Shown: one piece after another, positions 18,017 to 27,528 of the stretch
How positions within the stretch are numbered: the first letter of the stretch is position 1
How the letters are laid out: every line of letters begins with the position of its first letter
Origin: Dielma sp000508965
Lineage (GTDB): Bacteria; Bacillota_I; Bacilli_A; Erysipelotrichales; Erysipelotrichaceae
Assembly: GCA_000508965.1 (NCBI GenBank)
Contig: BAHV02000018.1
Location: forward strand, 62,001 to 126,000
Length of the DNA: 64,000 bases
Direction: 5' to 3'
Notes under the pieces: model-generated
Database searches by the model: none
What the model was told of the DNA's origin: nothing
Seen by the model: only the letters and a program-made list of their open reading frames with translations
Position numbers and translations under genes: made by a program

Positions 18017-18045
18017 TTGCCTATCGACCGCTTAAAAGCTACAAT
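18017..18045 (+). promoter_or_regulatory. Promoter of pepF
   Basis: TTGCCT (18017-18022), 17-base spacer, TACAAT (18040-18045), about 20 bases before the ATG. Confidence 0.7.
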
Positions 18046-18065
18046 GAATAGGACGAGGTGAAACT

Positions 18066-19832
18066 ATGAAAAGAGAAGAGGTACTTTCACAGTACAAATG
18101 GGATCTTTCATCACTTTTTCCTAATCAGGAAGCCTTTGATGAAAATATTCATCGCTGTGAGGAATTACTGACAGCCTTAAAACAGATGGAAGGCTCGATC
18201 TGTAAGGACTGTGAAAGCTTTATCGCTTATATGGAAACCAGTGAAGTATTCGGCTCCTGTATGGACAATGCGTATGTCTATGCGAAAATGTGCTGTGATG
18301 TGGAACCCGAAAAGGCTTTGAATCAGCAGAATCTTGCGAAAGCCGAGCTATTGTTAACTACTCAGCAAAGCGAACTGGCTTTTGTTGATCTGGAGCTGAT
18401 CCGCCATAAAGAGATCGTGGATGAATATCTGAAACAGCCAGCCTGTAAGGATTTCCGTTATCCGATTTCCTGTGTATGGAAAACGATACCGCATCGGCTG
18501 GATGAAGCCGGTGAAAAAATGCTTGCTGATATGCAGGACATCTGTGACAATGCCCAGCGTACCTATCAGTCATGGCGGGTAACGTTTAAGGATGTCATGG
18601 TTGACGGCAAACCCCAGTTTCTTAATGGCGCGACACTGCGCGAATTTCTGCGCCACCCTGATGCACAAGTACGAAAAGATGCCTATATCAATTATTTCAG
18701 TGAATATAAGCGTTTAAGTGCACCGATGTCAAATCTATTGATCGGGCATGCGAAAGGTCAGGTCTTTAACGCACATACCAGACATTTTAATTCCGCGTTA
18801 GAAGCCAGTCTGTTTGAGGATGATGCTGATAAGAAGCTGTTTGATAAGGTATGCATGATGGCGAATGAAAAATACATCAATGGCTTCCATGCCTATAATG
18901 CCTTAAAAAAAGAATTGCTGGAACTCGATGAGCTGCATTATTATGACTTAAATGTACCGTTGGTTAAAAATACCGAGATTCACTATACCATTGAAGAATG
19001 CTTTGCTATATTGGATGAAGCGTTAAAACCTCTGGGCGATGATTATTTGAGTAAACTGCATCAGGCCAGAGACAGCCAATGGATCGATTTCATGACTCAT
19101 GAAGGAAAACGGCCGGGCGCTTATTCATGGGGAACGTATACATCAAACGCTTATGTGATGATGAATTTTACCGGCGGTTATGATTCACTCAGTACGCTGG
19201 CTCATGAGCTGGGTCATTCAATGCATTCTACCTATTCAAATGAGAACAATCGCAGCATGTTAGCCGGATATCGGATCTTTGTCGCCGAGGTTGCATCCAC
19301 AGTGAATGAGATTCTGCTGAACCGTTATCTGTTAAGCACCAGTGATGATGATGAATATAAAGCATATATTCTTTATAATCTCTTGGAACAGCTGGCTGGC
19401 ACCTTATACCGTCAGCCGATGTTTGCTCAGTTTGAAGCGCAGCTTCATGAGATGATTGAAAAAGGTGAAGCCGTTTCGAATCAGACATGTATGGATCTGT
19501 TCCTTAGACTCAGCAAGGAAAACTATGGCCCTGAGGTACTTCTTGATGAAGCGGTTCATGGTGCCGGCTGTTACTATGTACCGCATTTCTATTACAATTT
19601 TTATGTTTATAAATATACGCTTGGGATGTCGGTGGCATTGTCATTCGCACAGAAGATTTTATCCGGCAATACGGCTGACTATCTGTCCTTCTTAAAGATG
19701 GGAGGCAGTGAGAGTCCGATTGATGAACTGATTCATTCTGGCGTTGACCCTAATAATGATCAGGTATACAATGATGCATTTACCTTCTTTGCACAGACAT
19801 TGGAGGAATTTAAGGAGCTGATGAAAAAATGA
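18066..19832 (+). CDS. pepF: Oligoendopeptidase F (M3 family)
   Basis: Cytoplasmic zinc endopeptidase that degrades oligopeptides. The 588-residue protein has the M3 zinc motif HELGHSMHS and the downstream Glu ligand region (FVAEVASTVNEIL), after a long helical N-terminal domain. Length is typical of PepF (about 600). GAGGTG precedes the ATG. The 3' end overlaps the HD-domain gene by four bases (ATGA), so the two are translationally coupled. Confidence 0.95.
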   Translation: MKREEVLSQYKWDLSSLFPNQEAFDENIHRCEELLTALKQMEGSICKDCESFIAYMETSEVFGSCMDNAYVYAKMCCDVEPEKALNQQNLAKAELLLTTQQSELAFVDLELIRHKEIVDEYLKQPACKDFRYPISCVWKTIPHRLDEAGEKMLADMQDICDNAQRTYQSWRVTFKDVMVDGKPQFLNGATLREFLRHPDAQVRKDAYINYFSEYKRLSAPMSNLLIGHAKGQVFNAHTRHFNSALEASLFEDDADKKLFDKVCMMANEKYINGFHAYNALKKELLELDELHYYDLNVPLVKNTEIHYTIEECFAILDEALKPLGDDYLSKLHQARDSQWIDFMTHEGKRPGAYSWGTYTSNAYVMMNFTGGYDSLSTLAHELGHSMHSTYSNENNRSMLAGYRIFVAEVASTVNEILLNRYLLSTSDDDEYKAYILYNLLEQLAGTLYRQPMFAQFEAQLHEMIEKGEAVSNQTCMDLFLRLSKENYGPEVLLDEAVHGAGCYYVPHFYYNFYVYKYTLGMSVALSFAQKILSGNTADYLSFLKMGGSESPIDELIHSGVDPNNDQVYNDAFTFFAQTLEEFKELMKK

Positions 19833-20266
19833 ATCGTTACGAAGAAATAAAGAAAATCGCTGACCGTTACTATAACGGAATCGAAAATGATGAAAATAGA
19901 GCTATCTGTTTTGAACACAGCCAGGCAGTTGCCGATTGTGCAAAAGAGATTGCCGAAAAAGAGAATTATAATCCGGAATTAGTTCAGATTGCCGGTTATC
20001 TGCATGATTGTGCTCAATATCTTGAACATGGTCATCATCATGCTTTCCGCTCAAGTGTCATGGCAAGAGATATGCTGGTATCTTCAGCTTTATTCTCAAC
20101 AGAAGAGATTCATCGCATCATGAATTCGATTGCCCGTCATTCTGATAAAGACCGCGTGGACGGCATTTGTGATGAAATTTTAAAGAATGCCGATCTGTTA
20201 GCCAGAAAGCGATGCGGTGATCCGGTGAGTGATGCGGCGATGGAAAGAATTAAAAATTATTTATAA
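19829..20266 (+). CDS. HD-domain metal-dependent phosphohydrolase
   Basis: A 145-residue single-domain HD protein. His in CFEHSQAVAD and the HD pair in GYLHDCAQYL, followed by HHHAFRS and a late Asp in LKNADLL, give the expected metal ligands. It resembles small phosphohydrolases such as the YqeK type, though sequence alone does not fix the substrate. It is the second gene of the pepF operon. Confidence 0.85.
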   Translation: MNRYEEIKKIADRYYNGIENDENRAICFEHSQAVADCAKEIAEKENYNPELVQIAGYLHDCAQYLEHGHHHAFRSSVMARDMLVSSALFSTEEIHRIMNSIARHSDKDRVDGICDEILKNADLLARKRCGDPVSDAAMERIKNYL

Positions 20267-20532
20267 GAACAAGAAAATGATTTCATAAATTTATTCAGGA
20301 AATTATTTTATTATTAAGGACACCGGCTGTATTTTTTGTGCTGTTCCTTCCTGTATTGTTCCGCTCTTTTACCTGCCGGTATCGGAATCGCACCCGAGCA
20401 TTGACATCCGGGAAATTTTTATCAGTTCAATGTTATCACGACATGATCTGTATGATGTATCCGCGAGAGACTACACAGAAGAAACAATTTCGAAAACACG
20501 CCAGTAATTGAGATATTTGCATCTAATGTATA
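20267..20532. other. Intergenic region, nothing recognised
   Basis: The stretch between the HD gene and the bidirectional terminator has no gene I can support. One plus-strand frame is stop-free from about 20290 to 20506 (ending ...ETISKTRQ) but has no start, ribosome site or recognisable family. Confidence 0.4.
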
Positions 20533-20577
20533 AAAATGACCATGCTTGAGTATTAATCCTCTAACATGGTCATTTTC
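20533..20577. terminator. Bidirectional terminator
   Basis: Stem AAAATGACCATG/CATGGTCATTTT with a 20-base loop and U-runs on either strand, between converging pepF-HD and EFR1 operons. Confidence 0.75.
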
Positions 20578-20663
20578 TGTATGTACCTGCTTGAAATTGT
20601 CACTTTGATTTTATTTGTTTTCGTAAATAAGTTTACTCCCTTTCAATAATGTCTTATTTCTGC

Positions 20664-21422
20664 TTATTCATCAATCTTTTTAGGGCATGTATAACGGTCT
20701 AAGCCTTCAGTATGCCTGCCATATTCAATCGCTTCAACCGGACAGCGGCAGATACAGGCCATGCAGTGGGTGCAGTCCTTTCCCCATTGTGGTATGCCGT
20801 TTACAAGCTGAATATTATTCAGCGGGCAAACATTTACACATTGGCCGCAGCTCACACAATCAGTCTTTGCGTAAAACTTATCCGCCTTAACCATTAAGGA
20901 ATAAAATAATGGATTTATTACCTGACTGCACAGCTTACTTTTGAAGCTGATCGGCTGTAACGGAATGCCAGTTCCATTTTTAATCCACTCTGCAATCTTA
21001 GCCAGTTTTGCGTCGGCTGCTTCAATAATTTTAAATGCCTCCTGTTGATTCGGCGCTGAATAAAGCGCAATATAATTTTCCGGCATAATGACCTCTGCGC
21101 AGCCTTGAAATTGATAACCCAGATCAGCGCATAACCGTTTCAGATAGGCTTCAGCATTGCCGATTGCGCCGCCGCAGGTCAGCACAAAATATACTTTCTT
21201 GCTGCCATTTAATTTAGTTTTTCGCAAATATTCCTCAACGATGCGCGGAAGCCGCCAAGCATAGGTCGGTGCTGCGATAACCCATGGTTTTTGAGAGGTC
21301 AGCTCCCGTGTATCCTGAATGCGTATTTTGGTAAAGAGGTTCAAGAATTCATCCCCTGTCTTCGCAGCAATTTGCTGAGCCGCGTACTCGCTGTTGCCGG
21401 TTCCTGAGAAATATAAAATCAT
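20664..21422 (-). CDS. EFR1 family ferredoxin (flavodoxin + 2[4Fe-4S])
   Basis: A 252-residue electron carrier. The N-terminus is flavodoxin-like (ILYFSGTGNSEYAAQ, the FMN phosphate loop) and the C-terminus carries two 4Fe-4S motifs, CVSCGQCVNVCP and CTHCMACICRCP. This is the standard EFR1 layout found in anaerobes. It overlaps the ArsR gene by four bases and is in an operon with a ferredoxin-nitroreductase, suggesting a flavin-based reductive function. Confidence 0.92.
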   Translation of the reverse strand: MILYFSGTGNSEYAAQQIAAKTGDEFLNLFTKIRIQDTRELTSQKPWVIAAPTYAWRLPRIVEEYLRKTKLNGSKKVYFVLTCGGAIGNAEAYLKRLCADLGYQFQGCAEVIMPENYIALYSAPNQQEAFKIIEAADAKLAKIAEWIKNGTGIPLQPISFKSKLCSQVINPLFYSLMVKADKFYAKTDCVSCGQCVNVCPLNNIQLVNGIPQWGKDCTHCMACICRCPVEAIEYGRHTEGLDRYTCPKKIDE

Positions 21423-21793
21423 CGTTCATCATCCTTTCCTTGGGTATCACTGATATGCAAAACACCCTCAACAATCAGCTTCATCAACTCTAAAAGGCTC
21501 TGCCACTGCGTTTCATTGGCATTGATGTAATAAAAATTCATCGTTCCCTCTTTCCGCATATTAACAATACCGGCTTCTTTTAAAATCTGCAGATGATGTG
21601 AAACTGAGGGACGTGTTAAATGTGTCTTTTTCGCAATCTCATTGACGCGGATACCCTTCAGATCACTTTCCAATAGGACAAGCAAAATCAGCTGTCTTGT
21701 TTCATCACCGATCGCTGTCAACGCTTTCCGATTGTTTTTAAACCCTTCTGTGATCATCAGCAGCCGCGCCGCACAATCCTTTTTTTCCGCCAT
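21419..21793 (-). CDS. ArsR family transcriptional regulator
   Basis: A 124-residue winged-helix repressor: TRQLILLVLLESDLKGIRVNE then the recognition helix in THLTRPSVSHHLQILKEAGI. No clear metal-binding CxC motif in the alpha3 helix, so it is not an obvious arsenite or cadmium sensor. Two adjacent ATGs (21796, 21793) follow the AGGAGG site; the second has better spacing. It probably regulates its own operon (nitroreductase, EFR1 protein). Confidence 0.88.
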   Translation of the reverse strand: MAEKKDCAARLLMITEGFKNNRKALTAIGDETRQLILLVLLESDLKGIRVNEIAKKTHLTRPSVSHHLQILKEAGIVNMRKEGTMNFYYINANETQWQSLLELMKLIVEGVLHISDTQGKDDER

Positions 21794-21803
21794 CATAACC
21801 CTC

Positions 21804-22571
21804 CTAGTAAATGTTTACTTTAAGCGATTCACGTCTTGGTGAACGCTGATATTTTACCTTTGGATAACCCAATACTAAAGTTACCGCTGCTTGGCTGCGT
21901 TTTAAGCCCAGCATTTTTCTTATTTTATGGGACATTTTTAAAGCCATGGTGAAATAACCGCTGAATAAAACACCTAACCCATTCGCTTCTGCCACAAATT
22001 CCATATTCTGTGCTGCGAGGTGCGCGTTGACCGCATCAGCAGCAGTGATAAGGATGACCTTAGGTGCCCTGAAAAAGAAAAAATCATCATTGATTTCATT
22101 ATGTCTTGCCAAAGCGTTAAAACAATCAATCAACGGTTTTATTCTGCGCAGCAAGCGGACAGCAATCGCTTCTATTTCTTGTTTTTTCTGATCGAGTATG
22201 ATAAAAGAAACATCCTGCGCATTCTTGCTGGTATGTGTCAATCTGCCCGCTTCAAGAATCTGATTCATGACATGTTCAGGAATCTCTTGATCTTTAAATT
22301 GACGGATCGTTCTTCGGAAACGGATGACTTCTAATACTTGATCAGGATCTAGGCGCTTGGGCGCTGTTTGACTGATCGGTTCATGCTCATAACCGCTGAT
22401 CATGACGGCTGCCTTTGGACAGACAGACTCACAGTGCCCGCAGAAGATGCACTCAGCTGCAATTATCTGTGCTTTGCCCTCTGCCAGTTTTATATTGTGT
22501 GCCGGACAGTCATTGATGCAAAGTGAACAGCCGGCACAGTTTTGATTAATCGTTACCTTATGCTGATTCAT
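21804..22571 (-). CDS. Nitroreductase family protein with N-terminal ferredoxin domain
   Basis: A 255-residue fusion. Residues 1-60 contain two 4Fe-4S motifs (CAGCSLCINDCP and CIFCGHCESVCP); the remainder is an FMN-dependent nitroreductase domain beginning RFRRTIRQFKDQEIP and ending LGYPKVKYQRSPRR. Such fusions are common in strict anaerobes and reduce nitro or quinone-like compounds using ferredoxin electrons. First gene of the operon with ArsR and EFR1 genes. Confidence 0.92.
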   Translation of the reverse strand: MNQHKVTINQNCAGCSLCINDCPAHNIKLAEGKAQIIAAECIFCGHCESVCPKAAVMISGYEHEPISQTAPKRLDPDQVLEVIRFRRTIRQFKDQEIPEHVMNQILEAGRLTHTSKNAQDVSFIILDQKKQEIEAIAVRLLRRIKPLIDCFNALARHNEINDDFFFFRAPKVILITAADAVNAHLAAQNMEFVAEANGLGVLFSGYFTMALKMSHKIRKMLGLKRSQAAVTLVLGYPKVKYQRSPRRESLKVNIY

Positions 22572-22663
22572 CGTAGACCTTCTTTCGTTAACTTACATTA
22601 ACCATTATATCATTTAGCACTGTTTCTGCAGCATCCGTAAAGAAAGTCATTACCATCAATTAA

Positions 22664-22697
22664 CCAAAAGAAAAGCCTATCTTTATTAAATAGGCTT
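22664..22697 (-). terminator. Terminator after ddl
   Basis: Minus-strand stem AAGCCTA/TAGGCTT with an 11-base loop followed by TTCTTTT. Confidence 0.75.
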
Positions 22698-22707
22698 GCT
22701 TTACATC

Positions 22708-23850
22708 TTATTTCTTGATGCCGTCAAAGGCTGAGTTTTTAAGCAGTGATGATTCGATGGTCGAAACGATTTTCTTGGCATTGCGCTCTTTTCGGAAAGC
22801 CAGATTGATACAGCGGTCAAGCAGCTCCTGACGGCTCATATCCTTAAACAGATAGGCGGCTAATGATCCGGGAATCGTGTTGATTTCATTAAGATACAAA
22901 GCTTTGGCTTCATTATCATACAGGAAATCGATGCGCACTACACCGCTGCATTCACAGACCTTAAAAGCATTTCTGGCCGCTTCTTTGATCGCCTCACAGA
23001 TATCTTCCTCAATACCGGCCGGCAGCCGGCGGCTGATGGATTCCATACCTTTGCTTGAACTGCCGCCATATTTATCTACATAGCTTAAGATTGTCTCACT
23101 CTTGAATACTTCCTCAATCAATGACAGCTTTATATCATCATGATCGCCAAGCAATCCAATATTAAATTCCCTGAAATCCGTAAACCGATGTTCAACAACC
23201 AGCTTGCTGTCAAAGGCAAAACATTCCAACGCGGTTGGCAGGAGCTGATCCTTATCATCACAGCAAAGAATGCCGATCGAACTGCCGCCGCTGACTGGCT
23301 TGATGATCCATGGGCCGCCGATTTGTTCTGCTTTTTCTATGAGTGTTTCAGGATGCAGGATACATTCACTGCGGGTAATCTCAAAGCCATTGACCAACGG
23401 CACCTGTACACTGTTTAATACTCTGCGCATCATCGCTTTATCCTGAACGATGGCACAGGATAGAACACCGGATTCACAATAAGGAACACCTAATGTTTCT
23501 AAGAAGCCCTGAAACTTACCATCTTCGCCGCTTGCGCCATGCATGATCGGGAAAACGACATCAAGGCGCTGTTTCACCCTGAATAAACGCCGATATTTAA
23601 GAAATACCTCCTGTCCCTCCCGCACCCAGTCAACAACCTCAAGCAGCTTAGGGATATCCTCCAGCTTTTGATATGTGGCAGCTTCCATCGCTTTCCTGCC
23701 GGTGTAAAATTGCTGATCTTTTCCATAATAGATGGGTATGATCTCATATTTATTATGATCAAATGATTTCATGGCCTGCAAAGCGGAAATTACTGATACC
23801 TCATGCTCCACAGACTTTCCGCCATATACGACACCAACCTGTATTTTCAT
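22708..23850 (-). CDS. ddl: D-alanine--D-alanine ligase
   Basis: Makes the D-Ala-D-Ala terminus of the peptidoglycan precursor in the cytoplasm. The 380-residue ATP-grasp protein has VVYGGKSVEHEVSVISA at the N-terminus, the KPVSGGSSIGI ATP loop and the C-terminal LNEINTIPGSLAAYLF active-site segment. The Tyr/Phe position that separates Ddl from vancomycin-resistance ligases was not resolved here. Start 23850 has an AGGAGG site six bases away; the ORF extends five residues further upstream without support. It follows murF in an operon, matching its role as supplier of the MurF substrate. Confidence 0.95.
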   Translation of the reverse strand: MKIQVGVVYGGKSVEHEVSVISALQAMKSFDHNKYEIIPIYYGKDQQFYTGRKAMEAATYQKLEDIPKLLEVVDWVREGQEVFLKYRRLFRVKQRLDVVFPIMHGASGEDGKFQGFLETLGVPYCESGVLSCAIVQDKAMMRRVLNSVQVPLVNGFEITRSECILHPETLIEKAEQIGGPWIIKPVSGGSSIGILCCDDKDQLLPTALECFAFDSKLVVEHRFTDFREFNIGLLGDHDDIKLSLIEEVFKSETILSYVDKYGGSSSKGMESISRRLPAGIEEDICEAIKEAARNAFKVCECSGVVRIDFLYDNEAKALYLNEINTIPGSLAAYLFKDMSRQELLDRCINLAFRKERNAKKIVSTIESSLLKNSAFDGIKK

Positions 23851-23895
23851 CTTGCGCCTCCTCACACACTAGATTATGCAAAACACCCAGATTGG

Positions 23896-25431
23896 TTAAT
23901 GAAGAAATGCATCAGGAATATCATTTTCAATTAGAATGGTATCATTTTCATGCATCATTGCCTTCACAACCTCAAGGGCACGGCGCATACTGTCCACATG
24001 CAGGATCTTTTCCTCTTCAATCCCAACGCGCAGACAGCCTCTTTCCATATCCGGCGCATTACGGCCAATCAGTACGATCAGGTCAATCCCCTTCATCTGC
24101 GTACCAAATTGTTCACAGTAGAACGCCGTCTGTGCCCCCAGATCAATGAAACCCGGTGTAATGAGAATATGTCTGCCCGGCATCATTGCAAGCACCTCAA
24201 GGGCTTCTTTGGCGCTGTCAGGATTAGAATTATACGCATTATCAATCAAACGGCCGCAGCCAAAGCTTTTTAACTCCAAACGATGTGGAATCGGCGGCAT
24301 TGTTTTAAGAGCCAGCTTCATCAATTCAAGATCAACACCCAGCTCATCGGCCATTGCCAGCGCCCCAACACAGTTTAAAATATTATGCGTTCCTAACAGC
24401 TTGGTCTCAAAAGCTGTCCGCTGACTCTCATGAAGCAGTTCAAAGCGGCTGCCCGATGCATCACAAAAAATGTTAACTCCCTGATAATCTGCCGGCAGCT
24501 TCACCCCATAGCTTATTACCTTAATTGGATTGTTGATCTGTGCGTTGCGCAAATATTCATTATCCGTATTAATGAACACTGCCTTATTCGCATGCTCAGC
24601 CAGCTGCAGCTTTTCATGAAGAATATTCTCCAATGACTTAAAGGTAGCCAGATGCTGCAAACCAACCGCAGTCACAATTCCATAATCAGGCTGTACAAAA
24701 CGGCAAAGATCCTCAATCTCATGCACATGATCCGCTCCCATCTCACAAAGAAATACCTCATCGGATAGCGTCAGCTTTTCCCGAATCGTGCGGGTGATGC
24801 CCATCTCATTATTATAAGAAAGCGGCGTTGCACAGCATGCATATTTCATGGACAGCAGCTGATTTAAAATATTTTTCACACTGGTTTTGCCATAACTGCC
24901 GGTAATGCCGATTTTGATACAGCTGCAGCCTGCCAGCTTCTCACTTGCCGCCTGCCGATACTGACGCCGAATCTTTTTCTCCAGCGGTACCGACAGCAAG
25001 GCAGTCACAATAAAAAACAGTGAATGAAGACCAAATAAAGGAATCATCAGCACATAGATCGTGATCTTGCTCAGCTGTGTGCAAAGCAGGACAAACAATG
25101 CGATTAATGCCGCATATAAAATAATCAGCCGTTTGATCCGCTGTGTATAAACTAAGGCCAATGGCTGTTTTTCTTCATTTTTACTGAATAGATATACATA
25201 GACACAAAGAAACAGCACAATCAACCCATCGGCTTCATTGACACTCATGATACTGAATATAAAAAACAGAAAAAGAAAACCGTTCTGCAGCAAGTCATGC
25301 CAAATTTTTTCACGCTTTAACGCATCGATATATCGGCCAAAATTATATCGATTCTGCTGATAACTCTGTGCGTCCCGCAAAAAATAACTGAAAGACAAAT
25401 CAATCAGCAAGGCGGCGATCAGCAGCCTCAT
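23896..25431 (-). CDS. murF: Membrane-anchored MurF-type Mur ligase
   Basis: UDP-MurNAc-tripeptide:D-Ala-D-Ala ligase. Residues about 1-150 are hydrophobic with several membrane helices; then comes a Mur ligase catalytic part with the ATP loop GITGSYGKTSVKNIL, the central domain NNEMGITRTIREKL and EMGADHVHEIEDL, and a C-terminal domain with DNAYNSNPDSAKEAL. The classic MurF N-terminal UDP-binding domain is replaced by the membrane segment. The ATG at 25431 overlaps the hydrolase stop by four bases (ATGA). Co-occurrence with ddl supports MurF function; a related cyanophycin-like or MurT-like role is less likely. Confidence 0.88.
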   Translation of the reverse strand: MRLLIAALLIDLSFSYFLRDAQSYQQNRYNFGRYIDALKREKIWHDLLQNGFLFLFFIFSIMSVNEADGLIVLFLCVYVYLFSKNEEKQPLALVYTQRIKRLIILYAALIALFVLLCTQLSKITIYVLMIPLFGLHSLFFIVTALLSVPLEKKIRRQYRQAASEKLAGCSCIKIGITGSYGKTSVKNILNQLLSMKYACCATPLSYNNEMGITRTIREKLTLSDEVFLCEMGADHVHEIEDLCRFVQPDYGIVTAVGLQHLATFKSLENILHEKLQLAEHANKAVFINTDNEYLRNAQINNPIKVISYGVKLPADYQGVNIFCDASGSRFELLHESQRTAFETKLLGTHNILNCVGALAMADELGVDLELMKLALKTMPPIPHRLELKSFGCGRLIDNAYNSNPDSAKEALEVLAMMPGRHILITPGFIDLGAQTAFYCEQFGTQMKGIDLIVLIGRNAPDMERGCLRVGIEEEKILHVDSMRRALEVVKAMMHENDTILIENDIPDAFLH

Positions 25432-26129
25432 GAAAGGCACCACCCTTCAAGAAAAGCATTCACAATCGCGCAGAAGCGGCCGCTTTGATGGTAATAAGCA
25501 AAATGATCCTCCTGTTCCAGTACAATCAAACACGCTTCAGGTATCAAAGCCTCCATCTTCTTCCCCATCCATAACGGTGTCTGATCATCACACTCACCCC
25601 AGATCAGCAAAACCGGTACCTTAACCGTTTCAAGAACCGGCGTCAGATCCTCATTGACAACCTGCACCAGCACCTTGCGCTGAAACGCATCCGCATGCTG
25701 ATAATCATAACTTCCTTTCGGCTTAGGCAGCGGCAGCCGGCGACTCAGCTTATGACAAGTCTGACGCCAGCGCTTCTGCCATGTCAGCGGCGGCTTAATA
25801 CCGGCGGCTCCTGTTAAAACCATTGCACTGACTGAATATTTCAACGCATAACGAATCGCCAAGCGGGCACCAAAAGAATGCGCGATCAGAATTGGGTCCG
25901 TTAATTCATGATCAAGAACAAACTGATGGAACGCTTCCACATAATCATCAAAGGTATCATAATTTTCAATAGCTTCACTCTCACCAAAGCCAAAAAGATC
26001 CAGTGAGGCTACTCGATAATGCTCTTTAAGCTTCTGCTGAAGCGGATTCATCATGGTACAATTCTGACCCCAGCCATGCAGCAGAATTACATTTCTTCCA
26101 GATCCAGCGATCTGATAATGGATATTCAT
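25428..26129 (-). CDS. Alpha/beta hydrolase
   Basis: A 233-residue alpha/beta-hydrolase-fold protein: oxyanion HGWGQN, nucleophile elbow AHSFGA (catalytic Ser), acid Asp in WGECDDQTP and His in EQEDHFAYY. No signal peptide, so it is cytoplasmic. Its substrate is unknown. It leads an operon with murF and ddl, so a role in precursor or lipid metabolism is possible. Its ribosome-binding site GGAGGGG forms part of a terminator hairpin upstream. Confidence 0.88.
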   Translation of the reverse strand: MNIHYQIAGSGRNVILLHGWGQNCTMMNPLQQKLKEHYRVASLDLFGFGESEAIENYDTFDDYVEAFHQFVLDHELTDPILIAHSFGARLAIRYALKYSVSAMVLTGAAGIKPPLTWQKRWRQTCHKLSRRLPLPKPKGSYDYQHADAFQRKVLVQVVNEDLTPVLETVKVPVLLIWGECDDQTPLWMGKKMEALIPEACLIVLEQEDHFAYYHQSGRFCAIVNAFLEGWCLS

Positions 26130-26170
26130 AAAAAAACCCCTCCTGATTCAGTCTATGAATCAGTAAGAGG
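26130..26170 (-). terminator. Terminator that overlaps the hydrolase ribosome-binding site
   Basis: On the minus strand the stem CTGATTCA/TGAATCAG (arms 26156-26163 and 26143-26150, five-base loop), extendable by CCTC/GAGG, is followed by seven U residues (26130-26136) and then directly by the hydrolase ATG at 26129. The GGAGGGG ribosome-binding site (26137-26143) follows the stem and the U-run serves as the spacer to the start codon. It should terminate the CssRS-like transcript and could also hide the ribosome site. Confidence 0.8.
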
Positions 26171-26181
26171 TATTAAAACTA

Positions 26182-27528
26182 TCAGGCTTTAAATTTATTG
26201 ATTCTAAAAATTACACCTTTGGTCATATTTTCACCAGAAACATTATAACCATTTGCTGTCGTTACCTTATAAACAATAGATAAACCAATGCCAAATTGTC
26301 CGCCCTGCCCCTTTTCGAAAGGCTTAAATAAAGAAGCAATACGGCTCTCTGACATACACGGACCATCATTGGAAATACTAAGTTCATCATCATTCAGTTT
26401 AATTTTTACCTGTGACTGCGCATAACGCAGTGAATTCTCCAACAGATTCTCCACCGTAATACGCCATGGCTCTTTGGAACCATTAAAGTAAACTTCCTTC
26501 AGATCGGCCTTGATTTCAATATCCGGTTTTACTGCCTTCATCGCCAGCAGGACCTCCTCAATAACTTCCTTCATATTTGTACGTTTTTCACCGGTATTCT
26601 GTGATACAAGATATTCAACACGGTTTAGATAAAGCAAAGAATGCACCTTGCGCTCCAAGCGATTTGCATTATCAATAATGACATCTACACTCTTTTCAAG
26701 CGTATCATATGGATAAATACCATCTTTAATTGATTCACCATAAGATTTAATCGTAGCGATCGGCGTCTTAAGATCATGAGAAATATTATGAATCATTTCC
26801 TCCTTGGTCTTCTCCTGACGTTTCAGCTCCTGACGCATACTGACCAGCGCATCCGCCAGTTCACCAATTTCATCATTACGATTCACCTTCAGCTCAGCAT
26901 CCTCACCCAGCTTAATCTTTTCAATGTAATTACGAATCTGATTCAACGGATGAATCAAATAACCCATCCAAATCATCAGTACAATAAAGAACACGCCTAC
27001 CGCAATTACCGTAATATTGATTACACTGCTTAACAGCGTATCCCGATACATCGTTCGATATTCCTTGGTAACCAACGATACCACCGCAAAATTAGGACTG
27101 GCAATATTAATTGCATAATAACCGCCGTCATAAGTATAATGTCCGACCTCAACACCGTCCTCCATCTGCTTCAGCAGCTGCTTGCCGATGGTCAGCGTCA
27201 GCGAGCGGTTATTGTTTAATGTTTCAGAGGCTGAAGAATAATTTCCTTTATCAGTATAGAAGATATGAATCATCATCGTGTCCTTCTGCGTGTCTTCTAA
27301 TTGAAGCGTAATGATCTTATCCTCATCAACCCCCATCTTATATAGATTGACGATAATCGATTGATTGCGGTCAATGATATTAAACATCTGATCACGGATA
27401 AAATCATCAACATTTCCGGTCAGAAAGATAAAGAAAAAGGAAGAGAAAAAAGCGATGAAAAAGAATATCAGAACAAACAGCTGCTGGGATAATGATAAAT
27501 TCCTGACCCATGCATTCAGCTTTTTCAT
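26182..27528 (-). CDS. Sensor histidine kinase, CssS-like
   Basis: A 448-residue membrane kinase: first helix at residues about 16-38, extracytoplasmic sensor to about 165, second helix, HAMP domain, the phospho-acceptor His in HNISHDLKTP, and the ATP-binding N box (VENLLENSLRYA), SISNDGP and GQFGIGLSIV motifs. The kinase domain and its partner regulator resemble the CssSR pair of Bacillus, which answers secretion and heat stress; this is from recall of the family. Its ATG overlaps the regulator stop by one base. Confidence 0.9.
   Translation of the reverse strand: MKKLNAWVRNLSLSQQLFVLIFFFIAFFSSFFFIFLTGNVDDFIRDQMFNIIDRNQSIIVNLYKMGVDEDKIITLQLEDTQKDTMMIHIFYTDKGNYSSASETLNNNRSLTLTIGKQLLKQMEDGVEVGHYTYDGGYYAINIASPNFAVVSLVTKEYRTMYRDTLLSSVINITVIAVGVFFIVLMIWMGYLIHPLNQIRNYIEKIKLGEDAELKVNRNDEIGELADALVSMRQELKRQEKTKEEMIHNISHDLKTPIATIKSYGESIKDGIYPYDTLEKSVDVIIDNANRLERKVHSLLYLNRVEYLVSQNTGEKRTNMKEVIEEVLLAMKAVKPDIEIKADLKEVYFNGSKEPWRITVENLLENSLRYAQSQVKIKLNDDELSISNDGPCMSESRIASLFKPFEKGQGGQFGIGLSIVYKVTTANGYNVSGENMTKGVIFRINKFKA

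Noticed and set aside
20290..20506. Stop-free plus-strand stretch after the HD gene
   Set aside because: No start codon for most of it and no recognisable motif; such lengths occur by chance at this base composition.
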